In this document: piece after piece, positions 1-10,368 of the stretch
Position numbering within the stretch: the stretch's first letter is position 1
How the letters are laid out: each line of letters begins with the position of its first letter
Origin: Kitasatospora sp. NBC_01246
GTDB lineage: Bacteria > Actinomycetota > Actinomycetes > Streptomycetales > Streptomycetaceae
Length of the DNA: 64,000 nt
Direction of reading: 5' to 3'
Assembly: GCF_036226505.1 (NCBI RefSeq)
Contig: NZ_CP108484.1
Coordinates: forward strand, 7,287,501 to 7,351,500
Program-made: the position numbers and the translations under genes
Notes under the pieces: generated by a model
What the model saw: the letters and a program-made list of their open reading frames with translations, nothing else
The model's database searches: none
What the model was told of the DNA's origin: nothing

Positions 1-1986
<1,986 letters not shown>

Positions 1987-2069
1987 AGTTGCTCGCGTCC
2001 ACTGTGTTGTTCTGAAACAACGACCCCCATGACATGGCCTGTCGTGGGTGCGGTTGACAGTTTCATAGT

Positions 2070-2188
2070 GTTTCGGTGGTCATAGCGTGAGGGAAACGCC
2101 CGGTTACATTCCGAACCCGGAAGCTAAGCCTCACAGCGCCGATGGTACTGCAGGGGGGACCCTGTGGGAGAGTAGGACGCCGCCGAAC
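2070..2188 (+). rRNA. 5S ribosomal RNA
   Basis: About 119 nt beginning GTTTCGGTGG and ending CCGCCGAAC, which pair as helix I. The inner block CCGAACCCGGAAGCTAAG is the classic loop B/C region of 5S rRNA. It lies 83 nt after the 23S 3' end, so this is the end of an rrn operon in the usual 16S-23S-5S order. No tRNA gene follows it. Confidence 0.97.
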
Positions 2189-2197
2189 AAATCTTCT

Positions 2198-2236
2198 AGA
2201 GAAGCCCCCGCCGGGGAACCGGACGGGGGCTTCTCT
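2198..2236 (+). terminator. rrn operon terminator
   Basis: A 13-bp stem (AGAGAAGCCCCCG at 2198-2210 pairing with 2224-2236) closes a 13-nt loop, followed by GTTGT. It sits ten bases after the 5S gene and separates the rrn operon from the protein genes that follow. Confidence 0.85.
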
Positions 2237-2286
2237 GTTGTAGGGTCAGCATGCAAAAGTCGTCACACGGTACAGGAGGCCCCCGG

Positions 2287-2907
2287 GTGGAGGTCCAGGA
2301 GACGCGGGTCCAGACCGATCGCGTCCTCACCATCCCCAACCTGCTGAGCATGGGCCGGCTGGTCGGTGTTCCGCTCTTCCTCTGGTTGATCCTCTGGCCG
2401 GTGTTCGACGGGCCGAACAACGACGGCTGGGCGCTGCTGATCCTGATGCTGAGCGGCATCAGTGACTACCTCGACGGAAAGCTCGCCCGCAGGTGGGGGC
2501 AGATCAGCCGGGTCGGCCAGCTGCTCGATCCGCTGGCGGACCGGCTCTACGTCCTCTCCACCCTGCTGGGTCTGACCTGGCGTGAGATCCTGCCGTGGTG
2601 GCTCACGGCGATCCTGATCGCGCGTGAGCTCTTTATCGCGAGTCTCCTTCCGATTCTGAACCGGCACGGCTACGGCCCGTTGCAGGTGAGTTTCCTGGGC
2701 AAGGCCGCGACATTCAATCTGATGTACGCGTTCCCGCTTCTGTTGCTCGGCACCGGCGACACCTGGATCGCGCGGCCGGCCGAGGCCGTCAGCTGGGCCT
2801 TCATCTGGTGGGGGACCACGCTGTACTGGTGGGCCGGCATTCTCTACGCCGTCCAGGCGCGACAGATCATCCGGGCGGGCTCCGCCTCCTCCGCGTCCGC
2901 AGTCTGA
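2287..2907 (+). CDS. CDP-alcohol phosphatidyltransferase, probable cardiolipin synthase
   Basis: An integral membrane enzyme that joins a CDP-diacylglycerol to an alcohol acceptor. The family signature DxxDGxxAR(x8)GxxxDxxxD is complete (SDYLDGKLAR ... GQLLDPLAD, residues about 60-85), and there are about four to six hydrophobic segments. A longer reading frame opens at an ATG at 2251, but an AGGAGG at 2274-2279 lies 7 nt before GTG 2287, so I use that start (206 aa). The next gene is the GDP-mannose pyrophosphorylase-like protein; in S. coelicolor the gene in this position (SCO1389, as I recall) is the eukaryote-type cardiolipin synthase that condenses CDP-diacylglycerol with phosphatidylglycerol. 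PgsA activity is the alternative; synteny favours cardiolipin synthesis. Confidence 0.85.
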   Translation: MEVQETRVQTDRVLTIPNLLSMGRLVGVPLFLWLILWPVFDGPNNDGWALLILMLSGISDYLDGKLARRWGQISRVGQLLDPLADRLYVLSTLLGLTWREILPWWLTAILIARELFIASLLPILNRHGYGPLQVSFLGKAATFNLMYAFPLLLLGTGDTWIARPAEAVSWAFIWWGTTLYWWAGILYAVQARQIIRAGSASSASAV

Positions 2908-3031
2908 GACGTGATCTGAGAGAAGTCCCACGCCACCACGGTGCGTCGGACGAAATCTTCCGGGTAGACACCCTCTGGAACGGTTTGATGGACCTGCAGG
3001 GTCCACCACCGCGAAGGAGGACGCACCCGTA

Positions 3032-5527
3032 ATGAAAGCCGTTGTAATGGCAGGGGGCGAAGGCACCCGACTCCGCCCGATGACCTCCAGCATGCCCAAG
3101 CCGCTGCTACCGGTCGCCAACAGGCCGATCATGGAGCACGTGCTTCGGCTGCTGAAGCGGCATGGCCTCTCCGACACCGTCGTGACCGTACAGTTCCTCG
3201 CCTCACTGGTGAAGAACTACTTCGGTGACGGCGAAGAGTTGGGTATGCATCTCACGTATGCGAACGAGGAGACGCCACTCGGCACTGCGGGGAGTGTCAA
3301 GAACGCCGAGGACGCCCTGAAGGACGATTCCTTTCTGGTGATCTCCGGTGACGCACTGACCGACTTCAATCTCACCGAATTGATCGAGTACCACCGGAGC
3401 AAGGACGCTCTGGTCACCGTCTGTCTCACCCGGGTACCGAACCCTCTGGAGTTCGGCATCACGATCACCGATGACGAGGGCCGGGTCGAGCGCTTCCTGG
3501 AGAAGCCGACCTGGGGGCAGGTCTTCTCGGACACGGTCAACACCGGTATCTACGTCATGGAGCCCGAGGTCTTCGACTACGTGGCGGCGGGTGAGTCCGT
3601 CGACTGGTCGAGCGATGTGTTCCCGCAGTTGCTGAAGGAGGGCAAGCGGGTTTACGGCTACGTGGCCGAGGGCTACTGGGAGGACGTCGGCACCCACGAG
3701 AGCTACGGCAAGGCCCAGGCGGACGTCCTGGAGGGCAAGGTCGACGTCGAGCTCGACGGGTTCGAGATCTCGCCGGGCGTCTGGGTGGCGGAAGGCGCCG
3801 AGGTCGACCCCGAGGCGGTGCTCCGCGGTCCGCTCTACATCGGGGACTACGCCAAGGTCGAGGCCGGCGTGGAGATCCGCGAGCACACCGTGCTCGGCAG
3901 CAACGTGGTCGTCAAGCGGGGCGCGTTCCTGCACAAGGCGGTGATCCACGACAACGTCTACGTCGGGCCGCAGAGCAACCTGCGGGGCTGCGTGGTCGGC
4001 AAGAACACCGATGTGATGCGGGCCGCGCGGATCGAGGACGGGGCGGTGATCGGCGACGAGTGCCTGGTCGGCGAGGAGTCGATCATCGGCGCCAACGTCC
4101 GGGTCTACCCGTTCAAGACCATCGAGGCCGGCGCCGTCGTCAACACCTCGGTGATCTGGGAGTCCCGCGGTCAGGAGCACCTCTTCGGGCTGCGCGGCGT
4201 GTCGGGCATCCTCAACGTCGAGATCACACCGGAGCTGGCCGTCCGGCTGGCCGGTGCGTACGCGACGACTCTGAAGAAGGGGGCGACCGTCACCATCGCG
4301 CGTGACCACTCGCGTGGTGCGCGTGCCCTCAAGCGGGCGATGATCTCGGGGCTGCAGACCAGCGCGATCGACGTCCGCGACCTGGAGAACGTGCCGATGC
4401 CGGTGGCCCGGCAGCACACGGCCCGCGGGAGTGCCGGCGGGATCTTCCTGCGGACCACGCCCGGGGTGCCGGACTCGCTGGACATCCTGTTCTTCGACGA
4501 GCGCGGAGCCGACCTCTCCCAGGCCGGGCAGCGCAAGCTCGACCGGGTCTACGCCCGCCAGGAGTACCGGCGCGCGTTCCCGGGCGAGATCGGCGACCTG
4601 ACCTTCCCGTCCAGCGTCTTCGACTCCTACGCCGGCAATCTGCTGCGGGCGGTGGACACCACCGGCGTTCGCGAGGCGGGGCTGAAGGTGGTGGTGGACA
4701 CGGCGCACGGCAGTGCCGGGCTCGTGCTGCCGAGCATCCTGGGCCGGCTCGGCGTGGAGGCGCTCACCGTCTCCAGCGGGCTGGACGAGGCACGGCCGAC
4801 CGAGGACGCCGAAGAACGGCGGGCGGGGCTGGCCAGGCTCGGCGAGCTGGTGGCCTCCTCGCGGGCGGCGTTCGGCGTCCGGTTCGACCCGGTCGGCGAG
4901 CGGGTGGCCTTCGTGGACGAGCTGGGCCGGGTGATCGACGACGACCGGGCGCTCCTGGTGCTGCTCGACCTGGTCGCGGCCGAGCGCCGGAGCGGGCAGG
5001 TGGCGCTGCCCGTGACGACCACCAGGATCGCCGAGCAGGTCGCCGCCTACCACGGCACCCAGGTCGTCTGGACCACGACCACGCCGGACGACCTGGCCAA
5101 GGCGGCCTCGGCCGAGGGCACGGTCTTCGGTGGCGACGGGCGCGGCGGTTTCGTCGTTCCCGAGTTCAGCGGTGTGCTGGACGGCGCGGCCGCGTTCGTC
5201 CGCCTGGTCGGGCTGGTGGCCCGTACCCAGCTCACGCTCAGCCAGATCGACGCGCGGATCCCGCAGGCGCACATCCGCCGACGGGACATCGCGACGCCGT
5301 GGGCGGCCAAGGGCATGGTCATGCGTTCGGTGGTGGAGGCGGCCGGCAACCGGCAGCTCGACACCACGGACGGTGTCCGGGTGGTCGAGGCGGACGGCCG
5401 CTGGACACTCGTGCTGCCCGATCCCGCCGAGGCGGTCACCCACCTCTGGGCGGAGGGTCCGGACGACGAGGCGACCGAGGCGCTGCTGGACGAGTGGGCG
5501 ACGGTGGTCGACGGCGCCGGGCGCTGA
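3032..5527 (+). CDS. Mannose-1-phosphate guanylyltransferase fused to a phosphomannomutase-like domain
   Basis: 831 aa in three parts. Residues 1-230 are a sugar-nucleotidyltransferase domain with the intact N-terminal signature GGEGTRLRPMTSSMPKP; residues about 245-370 are left-handed beta-helix repeats (IGDYAKVEAG, IGANVRVYP); residues about 375-830 are a phosphohexomutase fold. Predicted to make GDP-mannose for protein glycosylation and mannolipids. The mutase part looks catalytically dead: the TASHNP phosphoserine loop is replaced near 470-478 by GIFLRTTPG, and the metal loop DGDGDR reads DPVGER (D619-R624). The start is an ATG with AAGGAGGA at 3013-3020. The same architecture is standard in Streptomyces (SCO1388-type), so the loss is ancestral rather than a local mutation. 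Confidence 0.9.
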   Translation: MKAVVMAGGEGTRLRPMTSSMPKPLLPVANRPIMEHVLRLLKRHGLSDTVVTVQFLASLVKNYFGDGEELGMHLTYANEETPLGTAGSVKNAEDALKDDSFLVISGDALTDFNLTELIEYHRSKDALVTVCLTRVPNPLEFGITITDDEGRVERFLEKPTWGQVFSDTVNTGIYVMEPEVFDYVAAGESVDWSSDVFPQLLKEGKRVYGYVAEGYWEDVGTHESYGKAQADVLEGKVDVELDGFEISPGVWVAEGAEVDPEAVLRGPLYIGDYAKVEAGVEIREHTVLGSNVVVKRGAFLHKAVIHDNVYVGPQSNLRGCVVGKNTDVMRAARIEDGAVIGDECLVGEESIIGANVRVYPFKTIEAGAVVNTSVIWESRGQEHLFGLRGVSGILNVEITPELAVRLAGAYATTLKKGATVTIARDHSRGARALKRAMISGLQTSAIDVRDLENVPMPVARQHTARGSAGGIFLRTTPGVPDSLDILFFDERGADLSQAGQRKLDRVYARQEYRRAFPGEIGDLTFPSSVFDSYAGNLLRAVDTTGVREAGLKVVVDTAHGSAGLVLPSILGRLGVEALTVSSGLDEARPTEDAEERRAGLARLGELVASSRAAFGVRFDPVGERVAFVDELGRVIDDDRALLVLLDLVAAERRSGQVALPVTTTRIAEQVAAYHGTQVVWTTTTPDDLAKAASAEGTVFGGDGRGGFVVPEFSGVLDGAAAFVRLVGLVARTQLTLSQIDARIPQAHIRRRDIATPWAAKGMVMRSVVEAAGNRQLDTTDGVRVVEADGRWTLVLPDPAEAVTHLWAEGPDDEATEALLDEWATVVDGAGR

Positions 5528-5539
5528 CGACCGGGCCGC

Positions 5540-5604
5540 CATGACATGGCCGGGCAGCGGGAGGTGCGGCGAGTGCCGCGCCCCCCACTGCCCGGTTTGT
5601 CATG
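5540..5604 (+). terminator. Imperfect hairpin after the guanylyltransferase gene
   Basis: CATGACATGGCCGGGCAG at 5540 onwards is complementary, with a few mismatches, to CTGCCCGGTTTGTCATG ending at 5604; an inner stem GCGGC/GCCGC extends it. It begins 12 nt after the stop codon. Probable rho-independent terminator or mRNA 3' stabiliser; no T-run follows. Confidence 0.6.
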
Positions 5605-5689
5605 CTCTGTAACGATCCGTCGCTTCTGGTGACTTCGCAGGTCAGGGGGTGTGCACGGACCCCTCCGCGGACATGGGACGATGGTCCGC

Positions 5690-6799
5690 ATGCCAGCGAC
5701 GCCGACGCCGAGTGCCAGTGACGGACGGTACAACCGTCCGGACGCCTCGATGTCCCTGCTGACCGGCGTGATGGACCACAGCCTGGACGAGGGTTACGCC
5801 GAGGCGGCCGCGGCGCGGGGCGGTGACCGCGACAGCCGGATACCCGGTACGGCCCGCGGCCTGCTCACGCTGGGTCTCGGGCTGGCCCTGGTCGGGGCGG
5901 TGGTGACGGTGGGCGCCGTGAACGCGCACAAGGCCGAGCCGACGCTCGCCAAGGAGCGCGATGCGCTGATCCACCGGATCAACGACAGCAACGGCTCGGC
6001 GGAGCGGCTCCAGCAGCAGGTCCAGGAACTGCGGCGGAAGGTCGACACCACCCAGCAGCAGGCACTGTCGCCGGGCGACAGCGACCCGGCCGCGCTGGCC
6101 GGTGCGGTGGGTCTGGCCGAGGTGACCGGGCCGGGCGTCAAGCTGGTCCTGGAGGACGCCTCCGGCACGGGCGGCGGAGGGAACGTCGACCCGCGCGCGG
6201 GCCAGGGCTTCTCGAACAGCGGACGGCTGCGCGACCGCGATCTGCAACTGGTGGTGAACGGGCTCTGGGAGTCCGGCGCCGAGGCCGTGTCGATCAACGG
6301 GCAGCGGCTCACCGCGCTCTCCGCGATCCGCGCCGCCGGTGAGGCCGTCCTGGTCGACAACCGGCCGCTGGTGCCGCCCTACAACGTCCAGGCGTTGGGG
6401 GACGGGTCGAAGCTGGTCGCCACCTTCGAGAACAACATGGCGGGTCAGTACCTGCGGCTGCTGCAGGAGAAGTACGGCATCAAGTCGACGATCTCCGCCC
6501 AGAAGAAGCTCACGCTGCCCGCCGCCGTGGGCATCACGCTGCGGACCGCCCAGCCGGCCACGCCGGAGCCGTCGCCGTCGGCGAGCCCCTCCGCCCCCGC
6601 TGCGGCCTCCCCGAGCCCCACGGCCTCCGACACGGGGTCGCAGAGCCCGTCCGCGGGGCCCTCGCGGCCGGCCACCCCGAGCACCTCGCCCCCGGGGAAG
6701 CGCTCGCCGAGCGGCTCCGCCAAGACCACGACAGCCCACTCGCCCACCGCGCCCACGACCGGGGCGCCCCCCGCAGGGACAGGAGCAGCCAGACCGTGA
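5690..6799 (+). CDS. DUF881 family membrane-anchored protein (first of pair)
   Basis: About 369 aa. One transmembrane helix near residue 45-65 (LLTLGLGLALVGAVVTVGAV), a coiled-coil stretch (ERDALIHRIND...LQQQVQELRRKVD), the DUF881 domain with the GLAEVTGPGVKLVLEDA and LRDRDLQLVVNGLWESGAEA blocks, then a Pro/Ser/Thr-rich tail of about 95 residues. The function of DUF881 is unknown; the family sits beside sbp and cell-division or envelope genes across Actinobacteria and Firmicutes. Starts at GTG 5651 and ATG 5681 are also possible; 5690 is preferred because the preceding GACGAT could be the -10 box of a leaderless transcript. The stop overlaps the next start by 4 bp (GTGA). Confidence 0.85.
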   Translation: MPATPTPSASDGRYNRPDASMSLLTGVMDHSLDEGYAEAAAARGGDRDSRIPGTARGLLTLGLGLALVGAVVTVGAVNAHKAEPTLAKERDALIHRINDSNGSAERLQQQVQELRRKVDTTQQQALSPGDSDPAALAGAVGLAEVTGPGVKLVLEDASGTGGGGNVDPRAGQGFSNSGRLRDRDLQLVVNGLWESGAEAVSINGQRLTALSAIRAAGEAVLVDNRPLVPPYNVQALGDGSKLVATFENNMAGQYLRLLQEKYGIKSTISAQKKLTLPAAVGITLRTAQPATPEPSPSASPSAPAAASPSPTASDTGSQSPSAGPSRPATPSTSPPGKRSPSGSAKTTTAHSPTAPTTGAPPAGTGAARP

Positions 6800-7128
6800 T
6801 TGCCGTACTGGGTCTTGTGATCGGGGTGGTCGTCGGGCTCTTCGTCCAACCCGAGGTGCCCGATGCCGTCGTGCCGTACCTGCCCATCGCGGTGGTGGCG
6901 GCACTGGACGCGGTGTTCGGCGGCGTCCGGGCGATGCTGGACGGCATCTTCAACGACAAGGTGTTCATCGTGTCGTTCCTGTCCAACGTGGTGGTGGCGG
7001 CCCTGATCGTCTTCCTCGGGGACCAGCTCGGTGTCGGCTCCCAGCTGTCCACCGGTGTGGTCGTCGTCCTCGGCATCCGCATCTTCTCCAACGCCGCTGC
7101 GATCAGGCGCCATGTCTTCCGCGCCTGA
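6796..7128 (+). CDS. sbp: Small basic protein Sbp (DUF1290)
   Basis: 110 aa, almost wholly hydrophobic, with about three transmembrane segments and the family-typical blocks PYLPIAVVAALDAVFGG, FNDKVFIVSFLSN and VLGIRIFSNAAAIRRH. Translationally coupled on both sides: its GTG overlaps the upstream DUF881 stop by 4 bp and its last 17 bp overlap the next DUF881 gene. The DUF881-Sbp-DUF881 order is conserved (mycobacterial Rv1823-Rv1825), suggesting one membrane complex. The molecular role is unknown despite the old name. Confidence 0.9.
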   Translation: MIAVLGLVIGVVVGLFVQPEVPDAVVPYLPIAVVAALDAVFGGVRAMLDGIFNDKVFIVSFLSNVVVAALIVFLGDQLGVGSQLSTGVVVVLGIRIFSNAAAIRRHVFRA

Positions 7129-8323
7129 GCCCGGCCGGGAGCCGGCGGACGAGAATCGGACCGAGAAGACGACCGAGAAGGCTGTCGACAAGGTGGTCGA
7201 GAAGGCGGACGCGCGGGCGGGCGACGGCGCGCGCGAGGGCGGGAGCGGGGAGCGGGGGGCGGCTCCGGCGGCGGAGAACGCGCCGCCCGAGCCCGCCGAA
7301 CAGGTGAAGCCTGCGCCCGAGGTGCGGCCGGGGGCCCCGGCCCAGGGCGGCGAGGACGCCGTCGCACCGGCGCCCCGGGCGGCGGATGCGCGGCGGCCGT
7401 TGGCAGCCGCGCCCGAAGCCGGCACGGAGGCGGACGCCGAGGCCGAGGAGCCGGCGCAGGCCCGCGAGGAGGCGGCGCCTGAGCCCGTCAGCGCCCCGCT
7501 GCCCGAGCCGGAGCCGGTCCTGGAGCCCGAGCCCGCTCCCACGCCGGAGCCCGCTCCCGAGGCGGCGACCGAGCCCGGGAAGGCCCCCGACGAGCGCAAC
7601 GCGGGCCGGCGGCGGATGAAGGCGGCGCTCTGGCCCCCGCGGCTCTCCCGCGGGCAGCTGGTGGTCGCGGTGCTGCTGTTCTCGCTCGGCCTCGCCCTGG
7701 CGATCCAGGTCCGCTCCACCAACGACCACCACAGCCAGCTGCGCGGTGCCCGCCAGGAGGACCTCGTCCGGATCCTCGACGAACTGGACGGCCGCCAGCA
7801 GCGTCTCCAGCAGGAGAAGGCGGAGTTGGAGCAGTCCCTGGCCACGTTGGAGAACAGCTCCAACCAGGCCAAGGAGGCCCAGGAGCAGACCAGGAAGAAG
7901 GTGACGGAGCTCGGCGTGCTCGCCGGGACCGTCAAAGCCACTGGTCCGGGCATCGTACTGACAGTCGATGATCCCCAAGGGCAGGTGAAGGCGGATATGC
8001 TGCTGGACACCCTGCAGGAACTCCGAGCGGCGGGGGCGGAGGCGATTCAGATCAACGATGTGCGCGTGGTGGTCAACACCTACTTCACGGACGTGTCCGG
8101 CGGCGGTGTGCAGATCGACGGGAAGAAGGTCTCGCAGCCCTACCGGTTCACCGTGGTGGGGAACCCGCAGGACCTCACACCCGCACTGAACATTCCGGGA
8201 GGTGTGGTCCGTACTCTTGAGAGTCATCAGGCCCGCGCGACCATCTCCCCGCAGCAGAAGGTGCTCGTCGACGCCCTCCTCGATCTGAAGACGCCGCAGT
8301 ACGCCAAGCCGGCTCCGAAGTGA
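7112..8323 (+). CDS. DUF881 family membrane-anchored protein (second of pair)
   Basis: 403 aa from ATG 7112, which lies inside the end of sbp. The first about 175 residues are a highly charged then Pro/Ala/Glu-rich cytoplasmic segment (PEPEPVLEPEPAPTPEPAP). A transmembrane helix follows near 185-205 (LVVAVLLFSLGLALAIQV), then a coiled coil (RILDELDGRQQRLQQEKAEL) and the DUF881 domain with VKATGPGIVLTVDDPQG and LQELRAAGAEAIQINDVRV. The long acidic cytoplasmic region is absent from the first paralogue, so the two are not interchangeable. It could contact a cytoplasmic partner; this is inference. Confidence 0.87.
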   Translation: MSSAPEPGREPADENRTEKTTEKAVDKVVEKADARAGDGAREGGSGERGAAPAAENAPPEPAEQVKPAPEVRPGAPAQGGEDAVAPAPRAADARRPLAAAPEAGTEADAEAEEPAQAREEAAPEPVSAPLPEPEPVLEPEPAPTPEPAPEAATEPGKAPDERNAGRRRMKAALWPPRLSRGQLVVAVLLFSLGLALAIQVRSTNDHHSQLRGARQEDLVRILDELDGRQQRLQQEKAELEQSLATLENSSNQAKEAQEQTRKKVTELGVLAGTVKATGPGIVLTVDDPQGQVKADMLLDTLQELRAAGAEAIQINDVRVVVNTYFTDVSGGGVQIDGKKVSQPYRFTVVGNPQDLTPALNIPGGVVRTLESHQARATISPQQKVLVDALLDLKTPQYAKPAPK

Positions 8324-8354
8324 CGAGGTACCTGCCGAACGGTCCGTCATCTGC

Positions 8355-8379
8355 CGGTACCCCCCGGTGCGGGGTACCG
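8355..8379 (+). terminator. Hairpin between DUF881 and FHA genes
   Basis: CGGTACCCC (8355-8363) pairs with GGGGTACCG (8371-8379) around a 7-nt loop, 32 nt after the DUF881 stop. Likely terminator separating the DUF881 operon from the FHA gene. The remaining 150 bp up to the FHA start hold no gene; in mycobacteria gcvH sits in this gap. Confidence 0.55.
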
Positions 8380-8537
8380 CCGTCAGGTGGGCGAGACTGG
8401 TCCGCACCAGCACAAGCCGGAACATCACACGTCGGAGTACCACTCCAGCAGGCCCGATCCGCGACCGGGCCCGCAGCCTGTCCGAGGTTCTCACCCTGCC
8501 CCGCGGGCGGGTCTGTCACACGCAAGGGGATTCGCCC

Positions 8538-9419
8538 GTGAGTTTCTTCTCGAAGTTGTTCGGTCGTAACAAGGGCCGTGACGCGGCTGCCGTGGAGGCA
8601 CCCACCGCGCGTCACCGCCGGGCCGACGAAGAGCCCGCCGTGCCGGGCATGCGTCCCGCTCCCGAGGGCGGCCAGTACGCCGAGCGTCCGATGTTCCGGG
8701 ACGGTGGCGACGCGCAGTACGCGGGCAATCAGGCGGGCTACGGCGCGTCGGTTGACCCCTCCGGCGCCCCGCGCATAGGTTTCCCGTCAGGACCCTCAAC
8801 CTCTGGTGGAGGGTTTGCCCCGGACCCGTACGCCGGGCACAACCCGTCGGGTGTGCCGCGCCAGGAGGCTGTGAACATGGCTGGCCCCACTCCGTGCCCC
8901 AGGTGCGGCAACCAGAACCCGGCCGCGGCCCGCTTCTGTTCCAACTGCGGTACGGCGCTGCGCGGGGGCGCGCTGCCCGAGGGGCCGGCGGAGACCACGT
9001 CGACCATCTCGATCTCGGGCCTGGAGTCCTACGACCCCAACACCACCACCGGCACCGGTACGCCGGCCCTGTCGGCGGAGGTGCTGTCGGCGATCGACGC
9101 GCTGCCGCCGGGCTCGGCGCTGCTGATCGTCCAGCGCGGTCCGAACTCGGGCAGCCGGTTCCTGCTGGACTCGGACAAGACCACGGCCGGGCGTCACCCG
9201 CAGGGCGACATCTTCCTGGACGACGTGACCGTCTCGCGCAAGCACGTGGAGTTCCGCCGGACGCCGGGAGGCGGCTTCACCGTCGCCGACGTCGGCAGCC
9301 TGAACGGGACGTACGTCAACCGTGAGCGGATCGACGAGGTGCCGCTGAACAACGGCGACGAGGTGCAGATCGGGAAGTACCGGCTGGTGTTCTTCGCCAG
9401 TCACCACCGGGGGTACTGA
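8538..9419 (+). CDS. garA: GarA-like FHA-domain regulator with N-terminal zinc ribbon
   Basis: 293 aa from GTG 8538 (AAGGGGA at 8524-8530). Residues 1-115 are low-complexity, then a zinc ribbon with C120, C123, C134 and C137, then an ETTST motif at 152-156, then an FHA domain (about 195-290) with GRHPQGDIFLDD, SRKHVEF and GSLNGTYVNRE. The C-terminal 140 residues track mycobacterial GarA closely, including ETTS, the threonine motif phosphorylated by PknB/PknG. GarA switches flux at 2-oxoglutarate by binding 2-oxoglutarate decarboxylase and glutamate dehydrogenase. The zinc ribbon and long N-terminus are additions absent from GarA of mycobacteria. The neighbours (FtsR, nuclease, MerR) match Rv1828-Rv1830. 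Confidence 0.88.
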   Translation: MSFFSKLFGRNKGRDAAAVEAPTARHRRADEEPAVPGMRPAPEGGQYAERPMFRDGGDAQYAGNQAGYGASVDPSGAPRIGFPSGPSTSGGGFAPDPYAGHNPSGVPRQEAVNMAGPTPCPRCGNQNPAAARFCSNCGTALRGGALPEGPAETTSTISISGLESYDPNTTTGTGTPALSAEVLSAIDALPPGSALLIVQRGPNSGSRFLLDSDKTTAGRHPQGDIFLDDVTVSRKHVEFRRTPGGGFTVADVGSLNGTYVNRERIDEVPLNNGDEVQIGKYRLVFFASHHRGY

Positions 9420-9442
9420 AACCAACGTCGGCAGGAGCCCGA

Positions 9443-10294
9443 GTGAGCGCGAACCCTCCTTCATCTCTCGGGGCGGCCAACCCCGCGTCGTCCGGTCCGC
9501 TGCCGGACCAGGGCGCGCGGGGGGTGGTCGCGGCCCCCAGGCAGCCGGTCCGTCCGGACCGGCCCGCCGGGGGCGGCCGACGGCGCGGCGGCGACGAACT
9601 GCTGAGCATCGGCGCGGTGCTGACCTTCCTGCGGGACGACTTCCCCGAGGTCACCATCTCGAAGATCAGGTTCCTGGAGGCCGAGGGCCTGGTCGAGCCC
9701 CAGCGCACGCCGTCGGGCTACCGCAAGTTCAGCCCGGCCGACGTCGAGCGGCTGGCCTACGTGCTGCGGATGCAGCGTGACCACTACCTGCCGCTGCGGG
9801 TGATCCGCGAACACCTGGACGCTATCGAGCGCGGCGAGGCCCCACCGGCGTTGCCCGCTGCGGAGGCCCGCCCCGGGCCGATGGAGGAGGCGGACCGCGA
9901 GCTGGTGGCGGCCGCCGAGGCCGCGGTCGGGGTCCGGCTGGGCCGGGCCGAGCTGCTGGCCGCCGCCGAGGCCGGTGAGGGCGAGCTGGTGGAGTGGGAG
10001 TCCTACGGGCTGGTCGCGGCCGGATCGGACGGCGGCTACGACGGCGAGGCGCTGCAGGTGGCCCGGCTGGTCGCGGAACTGGGCCGGTACGGACTGGAGC
10101 CGCGCCACCTGCGGGCCATGAAGGCCGCCGCCGACCGTGAGATCGCCCTGGTGGAGCAGGTGGTGGCGCCTCTGCGCCGGCACCGCAACCCGCAGACCCG
10201 GGCGCACGCCGAGGCCACGGCGCGGGAGCTGGCGACCCTCTCCGTCCGGCTGCACGCCGCCATGGTGCAGGCCGGTCTGCGGGCCCGCTCGTGA
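9443..10294 (+). CDS. ftsR: MerR-family regulator, FtsR-like
   Basis: 283 aa. A MerR winged helix-turn-helix at about residues 55-125 (LLSIGAVLTFLRDDFPEV, KIRFLEAEGLVEPQRT, YRKFSPADVERL, LPLRVIREHLDAI) is followed by an acidic Ala-rich linker and a C-terminal helical effector domain. Synteny with Rv1828 and corynebacterial FtsR, a regulator of ftsZ expression, supports the name. It starts at GTG 9443 with GGAG upstream, 23 nt after the FHA gene, so the two are probably cotranscribed. Confidence 0.85.
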   Translation: MSANPPSSLGAANPASSGPLPDQGARGVVAAPRQPVRPDRPAGGGRRRGGDELLSIGAVLTFLRDDFPEVTISKIRFLEAEGLVEPQRTPSGYRKFSPADVERLAYVLRMQRDHYLPLRVIREHLDAIERGEAPPALPAAEARPGPMEEADRELVAAAEAAVGVRLGRAELLAAAEAGEGELVEWESYGLVAAGSDGGYDGEALQVARLVAELGRYGLEPRHLRAMKAAADREIALVEQVVAPLRRHRNPQTRAHAEATARELATLSVRLHAAMVQAGLRARS

Positions 10295-10332
10295 CGCGCC
10301 GACCCCGCTGACCAGCGCTGTCGGCTCTGCGC

Positions 10333-10361
10333 TTTCATATCCGGGGCGAGGGCCATAGGGT
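10333..10361 (+). promoter_or_regulatory. Probable leaderless promoter of the nuclease gene
   Basis: TTTCAT (10333-10338), a 17-nt spacer and TAGGGT (10356-10361). The GTG start at 10369 is 7 nt after the -10 box, so transcription would begin at or next to the start codon; there is no Shine-Dalgarno sequence. Confidence 0.5.
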
Positions 10362-10368
10362 TGCGTGT

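Noticed and set aside
3203..5542. 779-codon open frame opposite the guanylyltransferase gene
   Set aside because: Shadow frame caused by high GC3; low-complexity translation, no start signals.
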